From Pseudomonadota bacterium (lineage in GTDB: Bacteria > Pseudomonadota > Gammaproteobacteria > Steroidobacterales > Steroidobacteraceae): a stretch of 39,598 bases of DNA. The position numbers were made by a program, and so were the translations under genes. Below the pieces are notes generated by a model. That model was given only the letters and a program-made list of their open reading frames with translations. It ran no database searches and was not told the origin of the DNA. Below, one piece after another: positions 29,489 to 38,621 of the stretch; positions within the stretch are counted from its first letter, which is position 1; every line of letters starts with the position of its first letter. Location: contig JAJYLP010000026.1 in assembly GCA_021787615.1 (NCBI GenBank), positions 1-39,598 of the forward strand, read 5' to 3'.

Positions 29489-30940
29489 TCAGGCGGTGCC
29501 GCCGACCGTCAGCCCCTCGATCTTCAGCGTCGGCTGGCCCACACCGACCGGGACGCTCTGGCCCTCCTTGCCGCAGGTTCCGACGCCCTCGTCGAGCTTG
29601 AGGTCATTGCCGACCAGGGTGACGCGCGTCAGCACGTCCGGGCCGTTGCCGATCAGAGTCGCCCCCTTCAGCGGAGCGCCGAGCCGCCCGTTCTCGATGG
29701 CATAGGCCTCGCTCGCGGAAAACACGAATTTGCCCGAGGTGATGTCCACCTGCCCGCCGCCGAAGTTCACCGCGTAGATGCCCCGCTCGACCGAGCGGAT
29801 GATCTCCTCGGGATCGTAGGGGCCCGGGCGCATGTAGGTGTTGGTCATGCGCGGCATGGTCACGTGCGCGAAGGACTCGCGGCGTCCGTTGCCGGTCGGC
29901 CGCTGCCCCATGAGGCGGGCGTTGAGCCGATCCTGCATGTACCCGCGCAGAATGCCGTCCTCGATCAGGGTCGTGCACTGGGTCGGGGTTCCCTCGTCGT
30001 CGATGTTGAGTGAGCCGCGCCGCCGCGGCAGCGTTCCGTCATCGACCACCGTGCAGCCCGGGGCGGCGACCCGCTCGCCGATGCGGTTGGCGAACGCCGA
30101 GGTGCCCTTGCGGTTGAAATCACCTTCGAGGCCGTGTCCGATCGCCTCGTGCAGCAGGATGCCCGGCCAGCCCGGCCCGAGCACCACCGTCATGGTCCCG
30201 GCCGGCGCCGGCAACGCCTCGAGATTCACCAGCGCCTGTCGGGCCGCCTCGCGGGCGAGCCGCAGCGGGGTGTCGTTTGCGACGAGCTCGGCGAGGGAGT
30301 AGCGACCGCCGGCGCCGCAGTAGCCCTGCTCGCGCCGGCCGTTGTGCTCCACGAGCACCGACACGTTGAAGCGCACGAGCGGGCGCACGTCGGCCGCGAG
30401 GTCCCCGTCGCTGTTGGCGATCAGCACGATCTGGTGCACCGCCACCAGACTCGCGGTCACGTGCACGATGCGCGCATCGATGCTGCGCGCTTCGCGGTCG
30501 ACGCGTTCGAGCCAGGCGACTTTGTCCGGATCGGGCAGCGTCTCGAGCGGATCGGTCGGCAGATACAGCTCGTGGCCGCGGCGCTCGCGCCAGGCCGCGA
30601 CCTGCCGGTCCGTGCCCTGCACGGCGATCGCGCGCGCGGCGCGCGAGGCTTCGGTGAGGGCCGGCAGCACGATCTCATCGGAATAGGCGAAGCCGGTCTT
30701 CTCGCCGGCGAGCGCGCGCACCCCGACACCCTGCTCGATGCTCGAGCTGCCGTCCTTGACGATGCCATCCTCGAGCGACCAGGACTCCTGGCGCGAGAGC
30801 TGGAAGTAGACGTCGGCGAAGTCGACCGAGTGCGTGAGCACCTCGCCGAAGACACGATCGAGACGGCCGTCGAGGCCGCTCGGGCGCAGGATGAGATCGC
30901 GGGCGAGCGTGAGCGGATCGGTGCGGGTGGGTTCGGTCAT
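29489..30940 (-). CDS. tldD: Metalloprotease TldD
   Basis: 483 residues. TldD forms a heterodimer with PmbA (TldE) that degrades unfolded peptides and matures some RiPPs such as microcin B17; it also affects CcdA stability. The zinc motif HExxxH is HEAIGH at 264-269, with the third ligand Cys in GTCGKEG at about 456-462. The length matches E. coli TldD (481). The partner gene pmbA is not in the window. It follows the nitrilase-family gene with a 32-base gap. Confidence 0.95.
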   Translation of the reverse strand: MTEPTRTDPLTLARDLILRPSGLDGRLDRVFGEVLTHSVDFADVYFQLSRQESWSLEDGIVKDGSSSIEQGVGVRALAGEKTGFAYSDEIVLPALTEASRAARAIAVQGTDRQVAAWRERRGHELYLPTDPLETLPDPDKVAWLERVDREARSIDARIVHVTASLVAVHQIVLIANSDGDLAADVRPLVRFNVSVLVEHNGRREQGYCGAGGRYSLAELVANDTPLRLAREAARQALVNLEALPAPAGTMTVVLGPGWPGILLHEAIGHGLEGDFNRKGTSAFANRIGERVAAPGCTVVDDGTLPRRRGSLNIDDEGTPTQCTTLIEDGILRGYMQDRLNARLMGQRPTGNGRRESFAHVTMPRMTNTYMRPGPYDPEEIIRSVERGIYAVNFGGGQVDITSGKFVFSASEAYAIENGRLGAPLKGATLIGNGPDVLTRVTLVGNDLKLDEGVGTCGKEGQSVPVGVGQPTLKIEGLTVGGTA

Positions 30941-30972
30941 ACAGGCTTTCCTTTTCAGGTGCGGGCGCGCTC

Positions 30973-31785
30973 TCAGCCGAGCACGCGGTGCTCGAGCGCC
31001 GGGAAACTCTGCCGGTCGCGCCGCTCGGCCTCGAGGTCGACGTCGGCCGTGATGCAGCCACGCCCGTGCGCCAGCCGGGCAAGCACCCGGCCCCAGTGAT
31101 CAACGATCAGGCTATCGCCGTAGGTCTCGCGCCCGTTGGGGTGCACCCCGGACTGCGCCGGTGCGATCACCGCGCAGAGATTCTCGATCGCACGGGCGCG
31201 CAGCAGCACTTCCCAGTGCGCGCGTCCCGTGGTGGCGGTGAACGCCGCCGGCACCGTGAACAGCTGCGCCCCGCGTGCGCTCAGCGTCCGGTACAGCTCC
31301 GGGAAGCGCACATCGTAGCAGACCGACAGTCCCAATCGTCCGGCGGGTGTATCCAGCACCACAGGCTCGGCGCCGGGCGCGAAGTTCGCCGATTCGCGGT
31401 AACTCTCGGCGCGGCCGGGCAGCTGCACGTCGAACAAATGAATCTTGTCATAGCGCGCACGCCGCTCGCCTGCCGCGTCATATACGAGGCAGGCGGGCGC
31501 GACGCGCCCATCGGGCGCACCGCCCAGCGGCACGGTCCCGCCGACGATCCACAGGCCGAGCCGCCGCGCCGTCTCGGCCAGAAAATCCTGAATGGGGCCG
31601 CGGCCATCGGGCTCCTGAACGCGGCTCCGATCGGCCTCGTGCAGCCCCATGAACGCGAAATTCTCCGGCAGCGCCGCGAGCTGCGCATCGCGCGCGGCGG
31701 CCTCCTCGAGCAGCACCCTCGCGTCCGCGAGATTGGCCTGCACCTCCGGACCCGAGGTCATCTGGATCGCGGCCACGATGGTCAT
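30973..31785 (-). CDS. Nitrilase-superfamily amidohydrolase (Nit-type)
   Basis: 270 residues with the complete Glu-Lys-Cys triad: Glu 41 (LPENFAFM), Lys 114 (RYDKIHLFD) and Cys 156 ([12 protein letters not shown]). This is the Nit1/YbeM branch, whose characterised members hydrolyse deaminated glutathione as a metabolite-repair reaction. Cytoplasmic. Its place between rng and tldD is common in gammaproteobacteria. The yhdP-type giant gene that often separates rng from nit in that class is absent, leaving a 34-base gap. Confidence 0.9.
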   Translation of the reverse strand: MTIVAAIQMTSGPEVQANLADARVLLEEAAARDAQLAALPENFAFMGLHEADRSRVQEPDGRGPIQDFLAETARRLGLWIVGGTVPLGGAPDGRVAPACLVYDAAGERRARYDKIHLFDVQLPGRAESYRESANFAPGAEPVVLDTPAGRLGLSVCYDVRFPELYRTLSARGAQLFTVPAAFTATTGRAHWEVLLRARAIENLCAVIAPAQSGVHPNGRETYGDSLIVDHWGRVLARLAHGRGCITADVDLEAERRDRQSFPALEHRVLG

Positions 31786-31819
31786 GAGGAAAGCCTACTC
31801 CGTCCGAGGGGCTCGCGCT

Positions 31820-33289
31820 TCAAAGCGCCACGACGTCGAACTGGTCGATGCCATAGAGCGCCTCGACCTGCAGGCGCACCGTGCGGCCGACCGAGTGCTG
31901 CAGGCCCGTCAGCGCCGCCGATTCGGTCTCGAGGAGGCGGTCCACCACGGCCTGGTGCGCCAGCACGAGCAGCTCGCCGCCGCCGGCGCGCTCCTGGCGC
32001 AGCAGCTCGCGGAAGATCTCCTGACAGACCGTCTCGGCGGTCTTGACGAACCCGCGCCCCTCGCACGCCGGGCATGGCTCGCACAACAGGTGCGCCAGAC
32101 TCTCGCGGGTGCGCTTGCGGGTCATCTCCACCAGCCCGAGCGGCGAGAGACTGACGATGCGGGTCTGCGCCCGATCACCGGTGAGCGAGCGCTCGAGCGC
32201 CGCCAGAATCTGCCGGCGATGCGATTCGGCATGCATGTCGATGAAATCGATGATGATGATGCCGCCGAGGTTGCGCAGCCGCAGCTGCCGCCCGATCGTC
32301 TCGGCCGCCTCGAGGTTGGTGCGGAAGCTCGTCTCCTCCAGGTTGCGATGGCCGACGTATCCGCCGGTGTTGACGTCGATGGTGGTCATCGCCTCGGTCT
32401 GGTCGATCACCAGATGACCGCCGGACTTGAGCATCACGCGCCGCTCAAGCGCGCGGCTGATCTCCTCCTCGATGCCGTGCAGATCGAATATCGGGCGCGC
32501 GCCGCTGTAGAGCTCCAGGCGCGCGGCCGCGCCCGGCATGAACTGCTCGGCGAACACGCGCATGCGCGCGAAGGCCTCGGTCGAATCGACCCGCACCACG
32601 CCCACCTCGCGCGTCAGCTCATCGCGCAGCAGCCGCAGCGCGAGCGGCAGGTCCTCGTGCACCACGGTGCCCGCGGGCGTTGCGGCCGCCTGCCGGCGAA
32701 CGTGCTGCCAGAGCCGCTCGAGGTAGCCCATGTCCTCGCGCAGATCCTCGGCCGTGGCGCCCTCGGCGGCGGTGCGCAGGATGTAGCCGCCGGTGCCGCC
32801 CGGCTGCAGCCCCGCCACGAGCCCCTTCAGCCGGGCGCGCTCGTCCTCCTCGTCGATCCGCACCGACACGCCGATGCCCTCGCCCTCGGGCAGGTACACC
32901 AGATAGCGCGCCGGCAGCGTGATGAACGTCGTCAGGCGCGCCCCCTTGCTGCCGATCGGGTCCTTGATCACCTGCACGAGCAGCTCATCGCCCGGGCTGA
33001 CCAAGCGGCGCACATCGATCGGTGCGTCGGCACCCGCCGGCGAGCGCTGCGCCTCCTCGAGCGGGGAGCTCACGATGTCATCGACATGCAGGAATGCGGT
33101 GCGCTCGAGCCCAATGTCGACGAATGCGGCCTGCATGCCCGGCAGCACGCGCATCACGCATCCCTTGTAGAGATTGCTCACCAGCCGGCGGCGGCTGGCG
33201 CGCTCGATGAAGATCTCCTGGACGATGCCGTCTTCGACGAACGCGGCGCGTGTCTCACCGGGCCCAGCGTTGACCAGGATCTCCCTCAA
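31820..33289 (-). CDS. rng: Ribonuclease G
   Basis: 489 residues from the TTG at 33287-33289. That start overlaps the maf stop (TTGA), has GGGGA 8 bases upstream, and gives exactly the length of E. coli RNase G; an upstream TTG at 33307 has no ribosome binding site. It is an endonuclease for 16S rRNA 5' end maturation and mRNA decay. The S1 domain begins at about residue 35. The catalytic metal-binding region has IIIIDFIDM near 340, and the zinc-link Cys pair is in CEPCPACEGRG near 405. There is no long C-terminal scaffold, which separates it from RNase E. Confidence 0.95.
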   Translation of the reverse strand: MREILVNAGPGETRAAFVEDGIVQEIFIERASRRRLVSNLYKGCVMRVLPGMQAAFVDIGLERTAFLHVDDIVSSPLEEAQRSPAGADAPIDVRRLVSPGDELLVQVIKDPIGSKGARLTTFITLPARYLVYLPEGEGIGVSVRIDEEDERARLKGLVAGLQPGGTGGYILRTAAEGATAEDLREDMGYLERLWQHVRRQAAATPAGTVVHEDLPLALRLLRDELTREVGVVRVDSTEAFARMRVFAEQFMPGAAARLELYSGARPIFDLHGIEEEISRALERRVMLKSGGHLVIDQTEAMTTIDVNTGGYVGHRNLEETSFRTNLEAAETIGRQLRLRNLGGIIIIDFIDMHAESHRRQILAALERSLTGDRAQTRIVSLSPLGLVEMTRKRTRESLAHLLCEPCPACEGRGFVKTAETVCQEIFRELLRQERAGGGELLVLAHQAVVDRLLETESAALTGLQHSVGRTVRLQVEALYGIDQFDVVAL

Positions 33290-33888
33290 ACGCGGCTTCC
33301 CCGCCAATAGCCGATGCCGGCCGTGCGCAGCAGCTCCGCCGTTTCGGCGAGCGGCAGTCCCACCACCCCGGAGTAGCTGCCGGTGAGCGATTCGACGAAC
33401 ACGCTGCCGAAGCCCTGAATGGCGTAGGCGCCGGCCTTGTCGCGCGGCTCGCCGGTCTGCCAGTACGCTTCCCGCTCGGCCAGCGTCAGGTCCCGCAGAC
33501 GCACCGAGGTGGCGCTAACGCGCACCTCGACGCTGCGCTCGCTTGCCAGCGCAACCGCCGTCAGGACCTGGTGGACGCGGCCGGAGAGCCGGCCCAGCAT
33601 GGCGAGCGCATCGGCGCGGTCGACGGGTTTGCTGTAGACGGCGCCCTCGAGCACCACGGCGGTGTCGGCCGCCAGCACCGGCAGGCGCTCGCCGCGGTGG
33701 CGCACGGTCATCGCCTTCTCCAGCGCCAGCCGCTCGACGTAATCGTGCGGCGACTCCCCGGGCAGCGGATTCTCATCGATGTTCGCCGCCACCGCCTTGT
33801 GCGGCACGCCGATCTGCCAAAGCAGGTCGCGCCGCCGCGGCGAGGCGGAGGCGAGGCAGATGACCGCAGTGGCGGGCTCTAGGCTCAT
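33286..33888 (-). CDS. maf: Maf/YhdE-type nucleoside triphosphate pyrophosphatase
   Basis: 200 residues. It hydrolyses dTTP/UTP and modified nucleotides (house-cleaning). LASASPRRRDLL at about 12-23 is the phosphate-binding motif, AADT at about 73-76 holds the catalytic Asp, and DKAGAYAIQGFG at about 150-161 and GVVGLPL at about 174-180 complete the family pattern. The AIQG Gln suggests the dTTP/UTP (YhdE) subgroup rather than the m7GTP (YceF) one. Start and stop overlap both neighbours (TGATG with rlmH, TTGA with rng). Confidence 0.93.
   Translation of the reverse strand: MSLEPATAVICLASASPRRRDLLWQIGVPHKAVAANIDENPLPGESPHDYVERLALEKAMTVRHRGERLPVLAADTAVVLEGAVYSKPVDRADALAMLGRLSGRVHQVLTAVALASERSVEVRVSATSVRLRDLTLAEREAYWQTGEPRDKAGAYAIQGFGSVFVESLTGSYSGVVGLPLAETAELLRTAGIGYWRGSRV
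33298..33302 (-). promoter_or_regulatory. rng: Ribosome binding site of rng inside maf
   Basis: GGGGA on the minus strand within the last codons of maf, 8 bases before TTG 33289. It decides the rng start and implies translational coupling with maf. Confidence 0.6.
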
Positions 33889-34358
33889 CAGGCGCGATGA
33901 TACGGGTGATGCGCGTGAATGCTAAGCGCCCGGTACAGCTGCTCGGCCAGCACGACGCGCACCAGGGCATGCGGCAGCGTCAGCCGCGAGAGCGACCACA
34001 GCAGGTCGGCCCGGGCGCGCACTTCCGGGGCGAATCCGTCCGGACCGCCGATCAGGAAGGCCAGGTCCCGCCCGTCCTGCATGCGCGCGGCGAGCCAGTC
34101 GGCGAACGCCGGGGTCGCCATTTCGCTGCCGTGCTCATCGAGCGCGGCCACGAACTCGCCCGGACGGAGGGCGGCGAGCATCTTGCGCCCCTCGGACTCG
34201 ATCGCCCGCTGCGGATCGTGGCCGGCGGCGCGCCGCCCCGGCTCGATCGGCACCAGCGTGAGCTTCAGGCGCGGCCCCAGCCGGCCGGCGTACTCCTCGT
34301 AGCCCTGGCTCACCCAGGACGGCGGACGGGTCCCGACCGCAATGAGCCGCACGCGCAT
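33888..34358 (-). CDS. rlmH: 23S rRNA pseudouridine-1915 N3-methyltransferase
   Basis: 156 residues starting MRVRLIAVGTRPPSWV from the ATG at 34356-34358; E. coli RlmH has 155. A SPOUT-fold dimer that methylates pseudouridine 1915 in helix 69 of assembled 70S ribosomes. The SAM-knot motif FLIGGPDGF is at about 101-109, and the C-terminal LAEQLYRALSIHAHHPYHR closes the active site. It lies 22 bases after rsfS; the rsfS-rlmH pair is conserved in most bacteria. Confidence 0.96.
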   Translation of the reverse strand: MRVRLIAVGTRPPSWVSQGYEEYAGRLGPRLKLTLVPIEPGRRAAGHDPQRAIESEGRKMLAALRPGEFVAALDEHGSEMATPAFADWLAARMQDGRDLAFLIGGPDGFAPEVRARADLLWSLSRLTLPHALVRVVLAEQLYRALSIHAHHPYHRA

Positions 34359-34380
34359 TGCCGGCGCCGTCCGGGCGCGG

Positions 34381-34797
34381 CTAGGGGTGGCTGGTGGCCG
34401 CGTGCGCGGGCGTTTCGGACGCCGCGCCGGCCTCCCAGAGCCGCTCCAGGGCATAGAACTCGCGCACGCGCGGCAGCATGACGTGCACGACGATATCCTG
34501 CAGGTCGACCAGAACCCACTCGCCTTCGCGCTCGCCCTCGGTGCCGAGCGGACGCATGCCGCTCGCCTTGGCCTGCTCGATGACCCGATCACAGATCGAA
34601 CGGACGTGCCGGTCGGAGGTCCCCGAGGCGATGACCAGGGTGTCGGCCACGTCGGTGAGTCCCCGCACGTCGATCACCTTGACGTTGACGGCCTTCATGT
34701 CCTCAAGCGCCGCGAGCACAACGCGCAGCAGGGCCGAGGCGCCCTTGGCCCGGGGACGGGGTGACTTGCCGCGGCGGGCAGCGGTTCGGGTGCTCAT
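34381..34797 (-). CDS. rsfS: Ribosomal silencing factor RsfS
   Basis: 138 residues from the ATG at 34795-34797, overlapping the nadD stop (ATGA). RsfS binds L14 on the 50S subunit and blocks subunit joining in starvation. The Iojap/DUF143 core has VIDVRGLTDVADTLVIASG at about 41-59, HVRSICDRV, and WVLVDLQDIVVHVM at about 92-105. The 20-residue basic N-terminal extension (STRTAARRGKSPRPRAKG) is longer than in E. coli and likely disordered. Confidence 0.95.
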   Translation of the reverse strand: MSTRTAARRGKSPRPRAKGASALLRVVLAALEDMKAVNVKVIDVRGLTDVADTLVIASGTSDRHVRSICDRVIEQAKASGMRPLGTEGEREGEWVLVDLQDIVVHVMLPRVREFYALERLWEAGAASETPAHAATSHP

Positions 34798-35435
34798 GCG
34801 CGCGGAGAATAGCATTGCGTGTCGAGGAGAATGCACCGCACCTCATCGGGCACCAGGTAGCGCGGATCGCGGCCCGCGACGATCAGCTGGCGCAGCTCGG
34901 TGGAGGAGATCTCCAGCTGCGTCACCGCATGGACGTAGATCCGCCCCGCAGTCCGCTCGTGCAGCTCGCGAATGGCGCCGGTGCCGTGATCGACCATGAC
35001 CTCCCCGAGCGGACCCATGGTCGGCGCCTTCCAGCCGGGGCGGTGGGCGACGACAATGTGCGCAAGCTCGAGCAGCTCGCGCCAGCGATGCCAGTGGGGC
35101 AGCCCGAGAAACGCGTCCATGCCGAGCAGCAGGCACAGCGAGCGCTGCGGGTACTCCTGGCGCAGCTGCGCCAGGGTATCCACCGAGTAGGACACGCCGC
35201 TGCGGCGGATCTCCCGGTCATCGACGGTGAAGGCCGGCTCGGCGGCGACGGCGGCGCGCACCATGCGCAGCCGCAGCTCGGCGCTGGCGAGCGGCTGCTC
35301 GCGGTGCGGCGGATTGCCCGCCGGCAGAAAGCGCACTTCCTCGAGGCGCAGCAGCTGCCACAGCTCGAACGCCGTGCGCAGATGCCCGTAGTGGATAGGG
35401 TCGAACGTACCGCCGAAAAGGCCGATGGGTTGCAT
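34794..35435 (-). CDS. nadD: Nicotinate-mononucleotide adenylyltransferase
   Basis: 213 residues, the length of E. coli NadD. It makes deamido-NAD from NaMN and ATP. The nucleotidyl-transfer motif GGTFDPIHYGHL at about 8-19 and the C-terminal ISSTELR near 178 are intact. It sits between holA (45-base gap) and rsfS (4-base overlap), the standard gammaproteobacterial order. Confidence 0.97.
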   Translation of the reverse strand: MQPIGLFGGTFDPIHYGHLRTAFELWQLLRLEEVRFLPAGNPPHREQPLASAELRLRMVRAAVAAEPAFTVDDREIRRSGVSYSVDTLAQLRQEYPQRSLCLLLGMDAFLGLPHWHRWRELLELAHIVVAHRPGWKAPTMGPLGEVMVDHGTGAIRELHERTAGRIYVHAVTQLEISSTELRQLIVAGRDPRYLVPDEVRCILLDTQCYSPRA

Positions 35436-35480
35436 GGTGTCCGTGCGTCATGCCGTGCCCTCGGCACGGCGATTCGGGCG

Positions 35481-36491
35481 CTATTTGACCATGGATCGCG
35501 GCGCCGGCAAGGCCGGCCGCGCGCACAGGTCTGAGGCAAGCAGCGCCATCTCATCCCAGGGATCGCCGCCGAGGCGCCCCTTGATCATGCGGTCGGTGCG
35601 CGCGGCGCGCAGCATCAGGGCGCGCAGCGAGAGGCGGCCCGCGCGCCGCACCGCCGCATCCAGCCCGGCGCTCGGCCGCTGCCAGGCGCGCGCCCCGCCG
35701 CGCGGTCCGGCCATCGCGCCGGAGAGCTCGCGCAGCGCCTTGGTCAGGGCCCACAGCGCCAGCGTAGGTTCGGTGCCCTCGGCGCGCAGCCCCGAGAGAA
35801 CCCGCAGCGCCCGGCCGGGGTCCCCGGCGAGGGCGGCCTCGGAGAGGCGGAAGACGTCGAACCGGGCATTGTCGGCGACGCCGGCGAGCGCCGCCCCGAC
35901 CCCGCCGGGGGCGTGCGGGGCGAGCAGCCGGAGCTTCTCGAGCTCCTGGTGGGCGGCGAGCAGGTTGCCCTCGGTGCGCGCGGCCAGCAGCTCGAGCGCC
36001 TCGCCATCGAGCGCAAGACCCATGCGCCGGCTGCGCGCTCGAAGCCACGGAACGAACTTGCCGGCCTCGACCGGCCAGACCGCGACCCAGGCGCCGTGCG
36101 TCTGTGCGGCCTGGACCCATTTGGCCGCCTGCGCCTCCCGATCGAGCCGCGGCGAGAGCACCAGCAACACCGTGTCCGCATCGGCGCGCCCGATCAGCTC
36201 CGCGAGCACTGCCCCGCCGGTGGCACCGGGGCGCGCGCTGCCGAGGCGCACCTCGAGCACGCGCCGCGAGCCGAACAGCGACAGCGTCCCGGCCGAGGCG
36301 CGCACGTCATCCCAATCGGCGGCGCGCTCGATGAAATGGACCTCACGCTCAGTGTGGCCCGCCGCGCGCGCGCGGGCGCGCACGGCATCGGCGGCCTCGG
36401 CGGCGAGCAGCGGCTCGTCGCCGGAGATCAGATACGCCGGGAGCAGTTTGTGCGCGAGGTGCGCGTCGAGGGCGTCGGAAGTGAGTTTCAA
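35481..36491 (-). CDS. holA: DNA polymerase III delta subunit
   Basis: 336 residues from a TTG at 36489-36491, giving MKLTSDALDAHLAHKLLPAY, which matches the family N-terminus. An ATG at 36566 would add 25 residues unlike the family and would lie upstream of the TATAAT at 36522-36527. HolA opens the beta clamp in the clamp-loader complex. The AAA+-like N-terminal domain has YLISGDEPLLAAEA at about 20-33. The middle region EKLRLLAP and the C-terminal helical collar are as expected; E. coli HolA has 343 residues. lptE, which normally precedes holA, is missing; instead pip lies divergently. Confidence 0.92.
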   Translation of the reverse strand: MKLTSDALDAHLAHKLLPAYLISGDEPLLAAEAADAVRARARAAGHTEREVHFIERAADWDDVRASAGTLSLFGSRRVLEVRLGSARPGATGGAVLAELIGRADADTVLLVLSPRLDREAQAAKWVQAAQTHGAWVAVWPVEAGKFVPWLRARSRRMGLALDGEALELLAARTEGNLLAAHQELEKLRLLAPHAPGGVGAALAGVADNARFDVFRLSEAALAGDPGRALRVLSGLRAEGTEPTLALWALTKALRELSGAMAGPRGGARAWQRPSAGLDAAVRRAGRLSLRALMLRAARTDRMIKGRLGGDPWDEMALLASDLCARPALPAPRSMVK

Positions 36492-36521
36492 GCCTGACCG
36501 CCGCTGAGGGCCGCAGTGCAG

Positions 36522-36527
36522 ATTATA
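36522..36527 (-). promoter_or_regulatory. Probable -10 element of the holA operon
   Basis: A perfect TATAAT on the minus strand. Transcription would start near 36515, 24 bases before the TTG of holA, which supports that start codon. The -35 region at 16-18 bases is poor. Confidence 0.5.
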
Positions 36528-36585
36528 GCCGGGCCGCGCGCGGCGCAGCGGGCCGTTCGTGGGCATCGCGGCGCTGATCTGCTAG

Positions 36586-37569
<984 letters not shown>

Positions 37570-37629
37570 GCGGCACGGACCGCCGTGCGCCGCCGGACCG
37601 GGCCAAGGACTTTGCTGTAGGATCTGACC

Positions 37630-38577
37630 GTGTTTGAACGAGCGCGCAATTCGCAGGCAGCCATCTGCGGCCAGCAGGCCCAAAGACCCTCAGGGCCTCT
37701 GCGGCGGGCACTCTTCACGGCGGCCGCCGTACTGCTGACGGGACCGTTCGCCGTAACCGCCCACGCCGGCACCGACGTCTCGGTGCTCTACGCCGGCTCG
37801 CTGGTCAACCTGATGGAACGCGCCGTCCGCCCCGCGTTCGACCGCGCCAGCGGCGATCATTTCCGCGGCTTCGCCGGCGGCTCGCAGCTGCTCGCGAACG
37901 AGATCCGCGCGCATTTGCGGCGCGCAGATGTGTTCCTGAGCGCCGCGCCCGCGGTGAATGCCCGCCTCATGGGCAAGCGCCACGGCAACCGGATCGGCGC
38001 GTACATCACCTTCGCGCGCTCGCCGCTGGTGATCGGCTACAACCCGCACAGCCGCTTCGCGCCGCTGTGGCGATCGCACCCGTGGTACTTGGTGCTGCAG
38101 CGGCCGGGCATGCGCCTCGGACGCACCGATCCGAAGCTCGATCCCAAGGGCGCCCAGACGCTCGAGCTGATGCGACGCGCCGCCGCCTACTACCACCTGC
38201 CCGGACTCGCGCGGCGCATCCTCGGCGGGCGGGAAAACCCCGCGCAGGTGCTGCCCGAGGAGACGCTGGCGGGGCGCCTGCAGTCCGGCCAGCTCGACGC
38301 CGGCTTCTTCTATTCGACGGAGACCGACGCTGCGCATATCCCGTCGGTGCGGCTGCCGCCCGCCATCACGCCCGAGGCCCTGTACACGATCGCACTCGTG
38401 CGCCACGCACCGCACCCGCGCGCCGCGGTGGCGTTCATCGCGTTTCTGCTCGGGCCCGAGGGCCGCGCGCTCATGCGCGCGCATGGCCTGAGCCTGCTGC
38501 GGCCCCTCGTCAGCGGCGACGTCCGCGACCTGCCGGTGCCACTGCGCCGCCTCCTGGCGAGCGGCCCGCGCACATGA
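37630..38577 (+). CDS. Periplasmic oxyanion-binding protein of an ABC importer (WtpA/TupA/ModA-like)
   Basis: 315 residues, GTG start. A signal peptide with a long n-region ends near residue 46 (AVTAHAG). The mature start DVSVLYAGSLVNLMERAVRP, then FAGGSQLLANEIRA and ADVFLSAAP, match the type II binding proteins for molybdate and tungstate, closer to the WtpA style (YAGSL, ADV) than to E. coli ModA. A later segment, GAQTLELMRRAAAYY, is also WtpA-like. It is directly followed by the permease-ATPase fusion, so it is the substrate-binding part of that importer. Molybdate, tungstate or another oxyanion cannot be separated by sequence reading. It lies 60 bases after pip. Confidence 0.82.
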   Translation: MFERARNSQAAICGQQAQRPSGPLRRALFTAAAVLLTGPFAVTAHAGTDVSVLYAGSLVNLMERAVRPAFDRASGDHFRGFAGGSQLLANEIRAHLRRADVFLSAAPAVNARLMGKRHGNRIGAYITFARSPLVIGYNPHSRFAPLWRSHPWYLVLQRPGMRLGRTDPKLDPKGAQTLELMRRAAAYYHLPGLARRILGGRENPAQVLPEETLAGRLQSGQLDAGFFYSTETDAAHIPSVRLPPAITPEALYTIALVRHAPHPRAAVAFIAFLLGPEGRALMRAHGLSLLRPLVSGDVRDLPVPLRRLLASGPRT

Positions 38578-38621
38578 GCCGCGCGGGGCGCCGCCGCACG
38601 CACCGCGGGCGCCCGGCGTGA
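38574..38621 (+). CDS. Possible 15-codon bridging frame between binding protein and permease genes
   Basis: ATG at 38574 overlaps the binding-protein stop (ATGA). The frame encodes MSRAGRRRTHRGRPA and stops with a TGA at 38619-38621 that overlaps the permease GTG (GTGA at 38618-38621). It is very basic. It may only serve to hand ribosomes from one gene to the next, or may be chance; no independent ribosome binding site is seen. Confidence 0.3.
   Translation: MSRAGRRRTHRGRPA

Noticed and set aside
28104..29705. 533-codon open frame antisense to the decarboxylase
   Set aside because: Antisense shadow; the real gene has complete PLP motifs on the other strand.
31649..33310. 553-codon open frame antisense to rng and the nitrilase gene
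   Set aside because: Antisense shadow with no domain; both genes beneath it are well supported.
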